This document shows, piece after piece, positions 1-7,260 of a DNA stretch of 15,893 nucleotides. This stretch comes from Planctomycetota bacterium. GTDB lineage: Bacteria; Planctomycetota; PUPC01; DSUN01. Numbering within the stretch: the first letter of the stretch is position 1; each line of letters begins with the position of its first letter. The notes beneath the pieces were generated by a model that saw only the letters and a program-made list of their open reading frames with translations, did no database searches and was not told the DNA's origin. The translations under genes were made by a program, and so were the position numbers. The stretch spans positions 1 to 15,893 of the forward strand of contig VGYW01000181.1 in assembly GCA_016872875.1 (NCBI GenBank). The letters are read 5' to 3'.

Positions 1-943
1 CGAACACGCCGCCGCCGACGGTGTGGAAGGTGGGCACGATGCGGGGGTCGGAGAAGATCGGGACGTCGTCGCGGCCGCCGTACTTCTTCTCGAACTCGTC
101 GCGGGTCTCCTTGTCGTTGATGTTGTAAGGGAAGCGGACGCGGTCGGGCCTGTCGCCGAGCCAGGTCGTCGCGGCCTCGGTGTGGCTGACGTTCCAGAGG
201 TAGAGGAAGCCTTTGTCGCGGAAGGTGCGGAGTCGCCACTCCTTGGGCAGAGCAAAGTCTGGCTTGCGGCGGGCCAGAGGCAGGAGATCGGTGGGGATGC
301 CCTTGGCGCGGTAGTCCGCCAGAATGCCCCACGCGTGGCTCTTCGGCCGCTCCTTGATGAGCGGGCGATAGGCCGCGTCGGTGGTGAGCACGATCACGTC
401 CACCTGCCGGGGCTCGGGGTCCTTCGTGGTCGCCATCAGGCTGAGCTTCGCGGGGCCTTTCTTCAGCGTGGCCTGGCGCTTATCCCAGGCGAACGCCCAG
501 CCCCAATAGAGCTTCGCCTCGTTGTCCTCCTCGATGACGGGTTGCTCACCGAACCTGCCCACCCACGGCGCCGCGCCCTCCTGTTCGATCTGCACCTGGA
601 AGCGTTCGGGCTTCTCGCGCCAATCGCTGTACCGCACCCACACGAGGTAGTCGCCCGCGGCGGCGATCTCGATGGGCTTCGTCACCACAGCCTTGTAGTC
701 GTCGCCCCCCGCGGCAATCGAGAGGAAGCCGCTCTCGCCCCCCTGGTTCCATTCGGCGGCCCAGCCTGGCCCTGAGAGGCCCCAGTTGCCATTCGTCTTC
801 TTCATCTCCGGCCGGCCCATTGGCCAGCAGTGGCCCCGAATGCCGTCGAGGTGCTCCGCCTCGATCCAGAGGCTCTCTGCTGCTGAAGGCGCCTGTGAGG
901 ATACGAGGGCGATGAGTGCAGCAACGGGCAGGACAGGCTTCAT
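1..943 (-). CDS. Secreted protein with N-terminal beta-sandwich-like region, partial (runs off left edge)
   Basis: An open frame runs from ATG at 943 to the left edge: 314 codons with no stop, so the C-terminus is missing. The start is supported by GAGGAG about 8 nt upstream. Residues 1 to about 21 (MKPVLPVAALIALVSS, then small residues up to SAA-ES) form a Sec signal peptide, so the product is exported. The mature part begins ESLWIEAEHL and continues with many Trp, Gly and Tyr residues (WGLSGPG, YLVWVRYSDW, KLYWGWAFAWDK). I read this as a carbohydrate-binding-like or galactose-binding-like beta-sandwich, from its character rather than a diagnostic motif. The catalytic part, if any, lies outside the window. 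The lipoprotein gene ends 49 bp upstream, and the two are probably co-transcribed. The plus-strand ORF over 23-775 is a shadow of this gene. Confidence 0.78.
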   Translation of the reverse strand, partial: MKPVLPVAALIALVSSQAPSAAESLWIEAEHLDGIRGHCWPMGRPEMKKTNGNWGLSGPGWAAEWNQGGESGFLSIAAGGDDYKAVVTKPIEIAAAGDYLVWVRYSDWREKPERFQVQIEQEGAAPWVGRFGEQPVIEEDNEAKLYWGWAFAWDKRQATLKKGPAKLSLMATTKDPEPRQVDVIVLTTDAAYRPLIKERPKSHAWGILADYRAKGIPTDLLPLARRKPDFALPKEWRLRTFRDKGFLYLWNVSHTEAATTWLGDRPDRVRFPYNINDKETRDEFEKKYGGRDDVPIFSDPRIVPTFHTVGGGVF

Positions 944-992
944 CGTGAGTCTCCTCGATTGAAGGCTGCGCTGGGAGATGCGGCAAGGTCGG

Positions 993-1733
993 TCACTTCG
1001 AGTCTTCCTCTGTATCGTAGCCTCCGGTCTTTGGATCGAGAACCAGGCGCGCAGCTTTGGTCGGCTGGTAGGTGTACCTCCCGAACTCCTCGAACTCTAT
1101 GATTCGCGGAACGCTCTGGTCTGTCTCCTCCGAAATGACGCAGACGAACCGGGTCCCTTTGGCGGGAAGGTCGAGCCACACAAGGCCGGTCGCGGGCCCC
1201 AGCTCGCCCTTGCCTCTCTGGCGATCAGCAGTGCTGGTGATGTGAACCTCTAGCGGTCCGCCGGCAGCGATGTTCTCGTGGAGTGTGAAGAGGAGCGATT
1301 CCCCAACGCTGTGCCCGGCCAACACCCAGTTTTGCGGACCGACACTGAACAAGTGCCTGTTCCCGTGCCAGACGGAGACCGGGCCTCGCCCGCCGATCTG
1401 GTAGACACGGAGGAACGACAGGCGCGAATTCAGCGCTCTGCGGAAATACCCATCCCAGGAAGAGGGTTCCCAATTGACTGGGTGCTCGATGATCACCAGT
1501 GGCTCGGAACCGAAGTACGCTCGGTCCACGTGGGTCGCTCTTGATAGGTCCACCCAGCCGACCACATTGCCGTGGTGCTCACACAGGCTCGTACGCAGAG
1601 GCATCCCTTGTCGCTTCATGAGGCCAACGTAAACCGCGATCTCCGGGTCGGGAGCACTGGGCGTTTGCTGGGGTCTGGGAGAACGGCATCCGAGGAAGGC
1701 AAGGCAGATGCACACGAGCGCAAGCGTCTTCAT
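993..1733 (-). CDS. Predicted lipoprotein of unknown function (246 aa)
   Basis: The start is ATG at 1733, preceded by GGGGGAG, not the longer upstream extension, which runs through palindromic repeats. The N-terminus MKTLALVCICLAFLGC is a textbook lipoprotein signal with lipobox FLGC and lipidated Cys16, so the product should be anchored in a membrane facing the periplasm. A Pro/Ser linker (about residues 18-28) precedes a beta-rich domain of about 215 residues with no motif I recognise. Notable stretches are HGNVVGWVDLSRA, SVWHGNRHLFSVGPQNW and GLVWLDLPAKGTRFVCVISEE. The tail is acidic. A TTGCCT-17-TATAAT promoter lies upstream and the secreted-protein gene follows 49 bp downstream, so the two likely form a small operon of exported proteins. 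No function can be assigned. Confidence 0.8.
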   Translation of the reverse strand: MKTLALVCICLAFLGCRSPRPQQTPSAPDPEIAVYVGLMKRQGMPLRTSLCEHHGNVVGWVDLSRATHVDRAYFGSEPLVIIEHPVNWEPSSWDGYFRRALNSRLSFLRVYQIGGRGPVSVWHGNRHLFSVGPQNWVLAGHSVGESLLFTLHENIAAGGPLEVHITSTADRQRGKGELGPATGLVWLDLPAKGTRFVCVISEETDQSVPRIIEFEEFGRYTYQPTKAARLVLDPKTGGYDTEEDSK

Positions 1734-1797
1734 CTTGCTCCCCCGTTGGCTGACCTCGCGCCATCGGGCCAATCTGAACTCCCTGCCAACGGCCTTG

Positions 1798-1826
1798 ATT
1801 ATATTGCCCGGCAGAGGGGAAGGCAA
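1798..1826 (-). promoter_or_regulatory. Sigma-70-type promoter for the lipoprotein gene
   Basis: On the minus strand TTGCCT (1826-1821) is followed by a 17-nt spacer and a perfect TATAAT (1803-1798). Transcription would start near 1791 and give a leader of about 58 nt before the ATG at 1733. The AT-rich box stands out in GC-rich surroundings. Confidence 0.6.
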
Positions 1827-1860
1827 GAGGGAGGGTGTAGGGCAGGCGTTGGCTGAAGGC

Positions 1861-2488
1861 CCCTCAGCGCGGTGGTTGCCCCACCTTCGCCCGCCCTGCC
1901 CCACACACGAAGCGTGCGAAGGCAGGGGGGCTTTGCTTTCCGATTCGTAAGACTTCAGGCTCCTGAAGTTCACGCCCCCACCGACCTTGCGTCGGTGGGG
2001 CGAAGGATTGGAAGCTACGCGGCGACGCCCCTCCCCCCATCCCCCTCCCCGTCCGCCCGATGGCGGACGGGGAGGGGGCGAGGGGGTGGGGGTCAGGCTC
2101 TCTAGCTGCCAATCATCGTCCCACTGGGGCAAGCCCAGTGGTGACGAGGACTTCAGACGGCTGAAGTGTTACTCCGATTCGGGTGAAGCCATCTCTTCCC
2201 AAGAGAAAGAGAAGAAGTCTCGCCGCCCCGTCGGGGCGAAGAGAAGCCCACAGGCGGAAGCGCTTGCCCAAAGACCGCGGGGAAACCACCGAAGTGAGCG
2301 GCCTTTTCCTCTTCTGGAAGAGGAGAGCTTTGTGCGAAGCAGAAGCTGAGCCCCCTGGCCGCACACGATAGCGGCACGACCGTGTGCCCCTGGCTTCGCA
2401 CACTTCCTGTGCCGACCGGGAGGTGGGCGAGAGAAAGCACCTGGTCGGCAGGGACTCCGTGCCCGAATCCGCGCTTGCAGGGCAAGAC
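1861..2488. repeat. Non-coding tract of REP-like palindromes
   Basis: I see no credible gene here. The tract is a run of short hairpins: ACTTCAGG/CCTGAAGT (1952-1969), CCCCACCGAC/GTCGGTGGGG (1976-2000), the large C/G-rich hairpin (2028-2092), CCACTGGG/CCCAGTGG (2121-2141), ACTTCAG/CTGAAGT (2150-2167), CGCCCCG/CGGGGCG (2224-2238), TCCTCTTC/GAAGAGGA (2307-2324) and GCACACG/CGTGTGC (about 2361-2390). Two of them are followed directly by GCGAAG, like the modules at 7140-7250. Overlapping ORFs on both strands here are low-complexity shadows. The likely nature is decayed REP/BIME-type elements. Confidence 0.6.
2028..2092. repeat. Long C/G-rich imperfect inverted repeat
   Basis: A C-rich arm is followed by a G-rich arm around the loop CGAT (2058-2061). 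The inner 17 bp pair perfectly: CCCCCTCCCC plus GTCCGCC (2041-2057) against GGCGGAC plus GGGGAGGGGG (2062-2078). The outer parts pair with mismatches and bulges. There is no T-tract on either side, so it is not a classical intrinsic terminator. The G-run strand could also form a quadruplex. Confidence 0.65.
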
Positions 2489-2522
2489 GATAATTGCAGA
2501 GTCATATGACTCTGCAATTATC
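2489..2522. repeat. Perfect 34-bp palindrome
   Basis: The arm GATAATTGCAGAGTCAT (2489-2505) is followed directly by its exact reverse complement (2506-2522), with no loop. It is AT-rich in GC-rich DNA and lies about 105 bp upstream of the lysS -35 box. It could be an operator, a recombination or terminal-repeat scar, or the tip of a hairpin element. I do not recognise it as a named site. Confidence 0.75.
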
Positions 2523-2626
2523 TCCAGAGACATTGTTCTCGGCGGCGGTGGTTCACGTGGCAGAGGTGGGCGGGCCGTAGGGCAGTGCGCCCAAACCCGC
2601 CTCTGCACCCCAGCGCCCACCTGCGC

Positions 2627-2654
2627 TTGATCCTGCCGGGCGTAACCTTACAAT
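2627..2654 (+). promoter_or_regulatory. Promoter for lysS
   Basis: TTGATC (2627-2632), a 16-nt spacer and TACAAT (2649-2654). The start of transcription would be near 2661, about 40 nt before the lysS ATG. The box sits in the only AT-rich patch of this spacer apart from the 34-bp palindrome. Confidence 0.55.
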
Positions 2655-2700
2655 AAGGGTTTCGGGCGGCACGGGGCCGCCCACGGAGGAAGGAGCAGGC

Positions 2701-4152
2701 ATGGCCGAGGACCAGCGCGAGCAACGCCTGAGCAAGCTGGCGGGACTCCAGGGCAAGGGGATCGAGCCGTACGGGCGACGATACCCGAGGGACCTCTCCA
2801 TCGCGGAGTGCCGCGGTCTCGCGGAGACGAGGGGCGAAGGCACGGCGGTCCGCACCGCGGGCCGCATCGTGGCACAACGCGACTTCGGTAAGGCGGCGTT
2901 CCTGAACCTCAAGGACCGCAGCGGGGCAATCCAGGCATACGTCCGCCGCGACACGATGGGCGACGAGCAGTTCGCGCTCTACCGCCTGCTCGACGTGGGC
3001 GACATCATCGGGGTCGAGGGCAAGCTGGGCCGGACCCGCACGGGCGAACTGACCATCTTCATCGAGCGCCTCACGCCCCTCGCGAAGGCCCTCCGCCCGC
3101 TCCCCGAGAAGTGGCACGGGCTGAAGGACGTGGAGACGCGCTTCCGCCAGCGCTACCTCGACCTGATCGCCAACGAGGAGGTGCGGGCGGCGTTCGTGGC
3201 ACGCTCGCGCATCGTGGGGGCCATCCGCCGCCACCTGGAGGGCCTGGGCTTCCTGGAGGTGGAGACGCCCATGATGCAGGCCCACGCGGGCGGGGCGGCG
3301 GCAAAGCCGTTCGTGACCCACCACAATGCGCTCGGAGTTGACCTCTACCTGCGCATCTCGCCCGAGCTCTTCCTCAAACGCCTCCTCGTGGGCGACCTGG
3401 AGCGCGTTTTCGAGATCAACCGCAACTTCCGAAACGAGGGCCTCTCCACCAAGCACAACCCCGAGTTCACCATGCTGGAGGCCTACCAGGCCTACGGGGA
3501 CTACCAGACGATGATGAACCTCGTGGAGGGCATCGTGACCGCGGCGGCGCGCGAGGCGGGCAAGGGCGAGAGCGTGCCCTACGGCCCGGAGGGGCGACCC
3601 GTCCGCATCGCCGCCCCGTGGCCCCGAATCACCTACCACGACTCGGTGCGCCAGTATGCGGGCCTTGACCCCGCCGACCCCGCGGCCGTGCGGGCCAAGG
3701 CGCGCGAGCTTCAGGTGGACGAGAGGCCGCTCCCCGACGCCGTGGTGCTCAACGAGGTGTTCGAGCGGACGGCGGAGCCGGCGCTGTGGGACTTCACAAT
3801 CGTCTACGACTACCCGTCGGAGCTGTGCCCGCTGTCGAAGACGAAGCCTGGGCGGCCCGACATCGCGGAGCGCTTCGAGGTCTTCGCCGCCGGCATCGAG
3901 GTGGCCAACGCCTACAGCGAGCTCAACGACCCGGTGGAGCAGGCCGCGAAGTTCCGCGCGCAGCTCGGCCACGACCACACCGGGATGAAGCAGATAGACG
4001 ACGACTACGTGGCGGCGTTGGAGCACGCCATGCCGCCCGCCGGCGGGCTCGGCGTGGGCATTGACCGCCTGGTGATGCTGCTGACCAACTCCCCCTCGAT
4101 TCGGGACGTTATCCTGTTCCCGATGCTCCGGCCCGAGCCGAAGGGGGAATGA
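2701..4152 (+). CDS. lysS: Lysyl-tRNA synthetase, class II
   Basis: This enzyme charges tRNA-Lys with lysine using ATP, in the cytoplasm. The 483-aa length is close to the bacterial norm (about 490-510). An N-terminal OB-fold anticodon-binding domain spans about residues 50-128. The class II core follows. A motif 1 region lies near residues 168-191 (ending EVETPMMQ). Motif 2 is at about 237-260 ([11 protein letters not shown] followed by HNPEFTMLE). Motif 3 is [14 protein letters not shown] at 448-461. The lysine-type signatures [19 protein letters not shown] and the NAYSELNDP block separate it from AspRS and AsnRS. The ATG at 2701 has AGGAAGGAG upstream and its own promoter. It heads a run of same-strand genes. 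Its TGA stop is part of the heptamer array that follows. The large minus-strand ORF over the same DNA is a shadow. Confidence 0.97.
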   Translation: MAEDQREQRLSKLAGLQGKGIEPYGRRYPRDLSIAECRGLAETRGEGTAVRTAGRIVAQRDFGKAAFLNLKDRSGAIQAYVRRDTMGDEQFALYRLLDVGDIIGVEGKLGRTRTGELTIFIERLTPLAKALRPLPEKWHGLKDVETRFRQRYLDLIANEEVRAAFVARSRIVGAIRRHLEGLGFLEVETPMMQAHAGGAAAKPFVTHHNALGVDLYLRISPELFLKRLLVGDLERVFEINRNFRNEGLSTKHNPEFTMLEAYQAYGDYQTMMNLVEGIVTAAAREAGKGESVPYGPEGRPVRIAAPWPRITYHDSVRQYAGLDPADPAAVRAKARELQVDERPLPDAVVLNEVFERTAEPALWDFTIVYDYPSELCPLSKTKPGRPDIAERFEVFAAGIEVANAYSELNDPVEQAAKFRAQLGHDHTGMKQIDDDYVAALEHAMPPAGGLGVGIDRLVMLLTNSPSIRDVILFPMLRPEPKGE

Positions 4153-4224
4153 CGCGTGACGCGTGACGCGTGAGAAGAGCCGACCGCCGTTTCGGAGTCA
4201 CGGGTCACGGGTCACGCGTCACGA
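4150..4224. repeat. Heptamer arrays in inverted orientation between lysS and nadB
   Basis: Three exact TGACGCG units (4150-4170) plus TGAGAAG start on the lysS stop codon itself. After a 19-nt unrelated stretch, four units of the type GTCACGG/GTCACGC/GTCACGA follow (4197-4224). The second set is close to the reverse complement of the first, so the transcript could fold into a long imperfect hairpin just before the nadB start at 4238. TGA at a 7-nt spacing gives stops in all three frames. Confidence 0.85.
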
Positions 4225-4237
4225 ATCAGGCCTGACT

Positions 4238-5857
4238 ATGAAGAAACATATCGAGCCTCGCCGCTACCTTCTGCGCTTCGACAGCCACGAGCTGCCGCAG
4301 CGGTTCGCCGACGTGCTCGTGATCGGCAGCGGCGTGGCGGGGCTGAGCGCCGGACTCGCCGCCGCAGGGCACGGCGACGTGCTCCTCGTGAGCAAGGACG
4401 AGCTGCGCGAGAGCAACACCCAGTACGCGCAGGGCGGCGTGGCAGCCGTCTGGTCAGAGGCCGACAGCTTCGCGGCCCACGTGGCCGACACGCTGGCCGT
4501 GGGGCAGGGGCTCTGCGACGCGCAGGCCGTCGAGTCGATCGTCCGCGAAGGCCCGGAGCGCATCCGCGAGCTGGTGGGCGCAGGCGCGCAGTTCGACCGC
4601 GAGGGGGCCGGCTACAACCTCACGCGCGAGGGCGGACACTCCCAGGCCCGCATCCTCCACGCCCAGGGCGACGCCACGGGCGCCGAAATCGAGCGCACCC
4701 TCCTCCAGCGCCTCGCCGCCACCTCAGCGGTCCGCTGCCTCGACCACACCTTCGTGGTGGACCTCCTGACCGACGGCGGCGAGTGCGTGGGCGCGCTCCT
4801 CTCCAGCCAGACCCAGGGCCTCACCCTCGTCTGGGCCAAGCAGACCCTCCTCGCCGCAGGCGGCCTCGGCCAGCTCTACCGCGAGACCACCAACCCCGAG
4901 GTCGCCACCGGCGACGGCATCGCCATGGCCTACCGCGCCGGAGCCGTGCTCGCCGACATGGAGTTCGTCCAGTTCCATCCCACCACCCTCTACATCGCGG
5001 GGGCCTCGCGCTGGCTCCTCTCGGAGACGCTGCGCGGCGAGGGGGCCTACCTGGTCAACAGCCGCGGCGAGCGCTTCATGCCGCGCTACCACCCCGACGC
5101 CGAGCTTGCGCCCCGCGACGTCGTCTCGCGCGCAATCGTGGCCGAGATGCGGGCGACGGGCGCAACTCACGTCCGCCTCGACCTCCGCCACCTCGAGCCC
5201 GCCCACGTCCGCGAGCGCTTCCCCACCATCGCGCGCGTCTGCGCGCAATTCGACCTCGATCTCGCGGAGGACCTGATTCCCGTGCGGCCGAGCGCCCACT
5301 ACATGATCGGCGGGGTGCGGGTGGGCACCGACGCCCGGACGACCCTGCCGCGCCTGTGGGCCTGCGGGGAGTGCGCCTGCTCGGGCCTCCACGGCGCCAA
5401 CCGCCTGGGGAGCAACTCGCTCCTCGAGGGCCTCGTGCTGGGCCACCGTGCCGGGCACGCGGCGGGCCGCCTCGCCGCCTCAGAGCTCGGTGAACCCAAG
5501 CCGCGACACGTCCGCGCCGAGCCAACCGCTGGTCACGAAGACCGCCTCGACCTCCGCGACGTCTCCAACTCCCTCAAGAGCCTCATGTGGCGCCACGTCG
5601 GCATCGAGCGCTCCGAGGGCCTCCTCAGCGAGGCCGAGGAGAGCATTGACTTCTGGTGCCGATACGTCATGGCAAAGGAGTTCCACTTCCGCGAGGGCTG
5701 GGAGGTCCAGAACATGCTCACCCTCGCCAAGATCATCACCGTCGCCGCGCGCACCCGCAAGGAGTCGCGCGGCGTCCACTTCCGCAGCGACTTCCCCCAG
5801 CCCGACGACGCCAACTGGAAGACCCACATCACCTTCCACCGCCCCCAAGAGGGGTGA
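4238..5857 (+). CDS. nadB: L-aspartate oxidase
   Basis: This flavoenzyme oxidises L-aspartate to iminoaspartate, the first step of de novo NAD synthesis, in the cytoplasm. From ATG 4238 the protein has 539 residues, typical for NadB. The FAD dinucleotide-binding motif GSGVAGLSAGLAA is at 30-43. NTQYAQGGVAAV (60-71) and EGGHSQARILHAQGDATG (131-148) are typical of the family. MEFVQFHPTTLY (241-252) and SETLRGEGAYLV carry substrate-site residues. The catalytic Arg is in RDVVSRAI (about 293). PSAHYMIGGVRVG and SGLHGANRLGSNSLLEGLV (382-400) close the FAD site. An upstream GTG in frame at 4163 would translate the heptamer array, so I prefer 4238, although its RBS (AGG) is weak. No nadA or nadC is visible nearby. 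Translation may be influenced by the hairpin-forming repeats just upstream. Confidence 0.95.
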   Translation: MKKHIEPRRYLLRFDSHELPQRFADVLVIGSGVAGLSAGLAAAGHGDVLLVSKDELRESNTQYAQGGVAAVWSEADSFAAHVADTLAVGQGLCDAQAVESIVREGPERIRELVGAGAQFDREGAGYNLTREGGHSQARILHAQGDATGAEIERTLLQRLAATSAVRCLDHTFVVDLLTDGGECVGALLSSQTQGLTLVWAKQTLLAAGGLGQLYRETTNPEVATGDGIAMAYRAGAVLADMEFVQFHPTTLYIAGASRWLLSETLRGEGAYLVNSRGERFMPRYHPDAELAPRDVVSRAIVAEMRATGATHVRLDLRHLEPAHVRERFPTIARVCAQFDLDLAEDLIPVRPSAHYMIGGVRVGTDARTTLPRLWACGECACSGLHGANRLGSNSLLEGLVLGHRAGHAAGRLAASELGEPKPRHVRAEPTAGHEDRLDLRDVSNSLKSLMWRHVGIERSEGLLSEAEESIDFWCRYVMAKEFHFREGWEVQNMLTLAKIITVAARTRKESRGVHFRSDFPQPDDANWKTHITFHRPQEG

Positions 5858-5927
5858 TTTCTGATTTTCGATTTTCGATTTTTGCCTTTTGCCCTTTGCC
5901 TTTTGCCTTTCTCCTTTTGCCTTGAAG
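5858..5927. repeat. Heptamer array between nadB and the cyclodeaminase gene
   Basis: Ten consecutive 7-nt units with no indel begin on the first base after the nadB stop. They read tttctga, ttttcga twice, tttttgc, cttttgc, cctttgc, cttttgc, ctttctc, cttttgc and cttgaag. The array is pyrimidine-rich and ends in the ribosome binding site of the next gene. It is not a CRISPR because it has no spacers. Confidence 0.85.
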
Positions 5928-5936
5928 GGGATTTCA

Positions 5937-6575
5937 GTGTATCGCACCGGGCCGGTGGAGAAGTATCTGGCTGACGCCGCGGCGGGCATTCCCGCCCCAG
6001 GCGGGGGCTCCGTGAGCGCGCTCGCAGGCGCGCTCGGCGCATCAATGGCCTGCATGGCCGCCAACTTCACCGTCGGCAAGAAGAAGTTCGCCGCCGTCGA
6101 GCCCGAGGCCCGGGCCATCCTCGAAGCCTGCCAGACCGGCTGCGAAGCGCTGCTCGAGCTGATGGACATGGACGTGGAGGCCTACAGCGTGGTGAGCGCG
6201 GCCTACGGGCTGCCGCGCGACACGGAGGAGCAGAAGGCGAGCCGCGCGGCGGCGATCCAGGACGCCCTCAAGGTGGCCATCGCCGCGCCGCTCTCCGCGT
6301 TCCGCCAGTGCCTGGGCGTCGTCCGCCGGCTCGGCCGCCTGGCCCAGGTGGCCAACCCCAACCTGATCAGCGACGTTGGCGTGGCCGCGATTCTCCTGGA
6401 GGCCGCGCTGCGCGGGGCCAAGATAAACGTCGAGATCAACCTCGCCTCGCTCAAGGACGCGGCGTTCGTGGCCGACGTCCGCGGGGAGATAGACGACGGG
6501 GCCGCCGAGGCCGCGCGCACCGCTGCCTCGGTCCTCCAGCGCGTCTACGCCAAAATGGGCTGGCCCCCGGCATGA
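5937..6575 (+). CDS. fchA: Cyclodeaminase/cyclohydrolase family protein (FTCD C-terminal-like; methenyl-THF cyclohydrolase)
   Basis: Members of this family act on folate one-carbon units, either as formiminotetrahydrofolate cyclodeaminase or as FchA-type methenyltetrahydrofolate cyclohydrolase. They are all-helical cytoplasmic proteins of about 205-215 residues, and this one has 212. The signature PAPGGGSVSALAGALGASMA (residues 19-38) matches the conserved N-terminal folate-binding segment, and MAANFTVGKKKF follows. Later stretches are LMDMDVEAYSVVSAAYGLP, NPNLISDVGVAAILLEAALRGA and NVEINLASLKD. I choose GTG 5937 because AAGGGG lies 6 nt upstream. The in-frame ATG at 5889 would translate the heptamer array. 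Without other folate or histidine-degradation genes nearby the two activities cannot be separated. The symbol is by family resemblance. Confidence 0.88.
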   Translation: MYRTGPVEKYLADAAAGIPAPGGGSVSALAGALGASMACMAANFTVGKKKFAAVEPEARAILEACQTGCEALLELMDMDVEAYSVVSAAYGLPRDTEEQKASRAAAIQDALKVAIAAPLSAFRQCLGVVRRLGRLAQVANPNLISDVGVAAILLEAALRGAKINVEINLASLKDAAFVADVRGEIDDGAAEAARTAASVLQRVYAKMGWPPA

Positions 6576-6610
6576 GATTGCCGATTTGCGATTGCCGATT
6601 GCCGATTGAG
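6576..6610. repeat. Heptamer array after the cyclodeaminase gene
   Basis: Five 7-nt units (gattgcc, gatttgc, gattgcc, gattgcc, gattgag) start on the first base after the stop codon at 6573-6575. The array ends about 20 nt before the GTG start of the next gene. It is a different sequence from the two arrays upstream, but has the same period and the same placement. Confidence 0.85.
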
Positions 6611-6630
6611 AAGAAGGGACTGAAGCAGCC

Positions 6631-7119
6631 GTGGAGTGGAATGTCGCAAGGCCCAAGCGGGCGTGCACGTGCGGGCGCGAGCTAGCCGAGAATGAGACCT
6701 ACTTCGCCGCGCTCTACGAGCAGGGCGAGGAGTTCGTCCGCAAGGACTACTGCGGCCCCTGCTGGGCGAAGGCCCAGGCCGAGGGCGGCGTGTTCTCCTT
6801 CTGGAAGACCGTCGTTCCCCCCAAGGAACACAAGCGCCGCCTCTTCGCCGACGACGAGGTGCTCCTCGACTTCTTCTTCCGCCTCGAGAACGCCCAGGAG
6901 GAGCAGAAGCGCCACTTCTTCTACCTCCTCGGCCTCATCCTCATGCGCAAAAAGCTCCTGAAGTTCGAGGACATCGAGCGCCGCGACGACCAGGAGTTCC
7001 TCTGCCTCCGCGTCCCGCGCGAGGACCGCGTCGTCCGCGTGCCCAACCCCAAGCTCACCGACGAACAGATCGAAGCCCTCAAGGGCCAGCTCTCCGAGGT
7101 CCTTGACTTTCAGGTCTGA
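6631..7119 (+). CDS. Conserved-looking protein with N-terminal CxC...CxxC metal site (162 aa), function unknown
   Basis: The start is GTG 6631, with AAGGGA about 11 nt upstream. The N-terminal 45 residues carry Cys12-X-Cys14 and Cys41-X2-Cys44 (CTCGREL, later YCGPCW), which looks like a zinc-ribbon or treble-clef site. The middle (about 75-118) is predicted helical with LLDFFFRLENAQEEQKRHFFYLLGLILMRKKLL. The C-terminus holds a short beta segment (FLCLRVPREDRVVRV) and a last helix. There is no signal peptide or clear membrane span, so it is probably cytoplasmic. It is transcribed with the upstream cluster, 55 bp after the cyclodeaminase gene. I do not recognise a named family. Codon use is as GC-rich as its neighbours, so it looks native. 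Confidence 0.85.
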   Translation: MEWNVARPKRACTCGRELAENETYFAALYEQGEEFVRKDYCGPCWAKAQAEGGVFSFWKTVVPPKEHKRRLFADDEVLLDFFFRLENAQEEQKRHFFYLLGLILMRKKLLKFEDIERRDDQEFLCLRVPREDRVVRVPNPKLTDEQIEALKGQLSEVLDFQV

Positions 7120-7139
7120 TACGACTACCCTTGTGTGGC

Positions 7140-7253
7140 CTCTTGGCGTCGGCTCCGAAGCTCCGCAGGAGCGAAATGGTAAAGCCCAGGGCGAAGCCCT
7201 GGGAAACGTGGCGGCAACCGGTCAGCCCTGTAAGGGCGAAATCGCCCAGGAGA
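7140..7253. repeat. REP-like palindrome cluster
   Basis: Three small hairpins each end in a GCGAAAT or similar tail: GCTCC/GGAGC then GAAAT (about 7160-7180), CCCAGGGC/GCCCTGGG (about 7185-7203), and GCCCT/AGGGC then GAAAT (about 7226-7245). The palindrome AGCCCAGGGCGA recurs on the minus strand in the repeat block at 13880-13900. This is the pattern of REP elements moved by RAYT-type Y1 transposases, though no such transposase is in the window. The tract sits between two co-oriented genes and reaches almost to the RBS of the next one. Confidence 0.65.
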
Positions 7254-7260
7254 ACCCGCG

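Noticed and set aside
23..775. 250-aa plus-strand ORF
   Set aside because: It lies antisense to the secreted-protein gene, which has a signal peptide, an RBS and a sensible composition; the plus frame is a GC-rich shadow.
1987..2630. Several overlapping ORFs on both strands in the palindrome tract
   Set aside because: They translate repeats, give low-complexity products and have no consistent RBS.
2518..4026. 502-aa minus-strand ORF over lysS
   Set aside because: It is the reverse shadow of a certain class II LysRS gene, rich in Arg, Leu, Val and His with no motif.
4724..5458. Minus-strand and alternative-frame ORFs over nadB
   Set aside because: Shadows of a clear NadB with complete FAD motifs.
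4150..6610. Heptamer arrays considered as CRISPR
   Set aside because: Units are 7 nt and contiguous, with no spacers and no cas genes.
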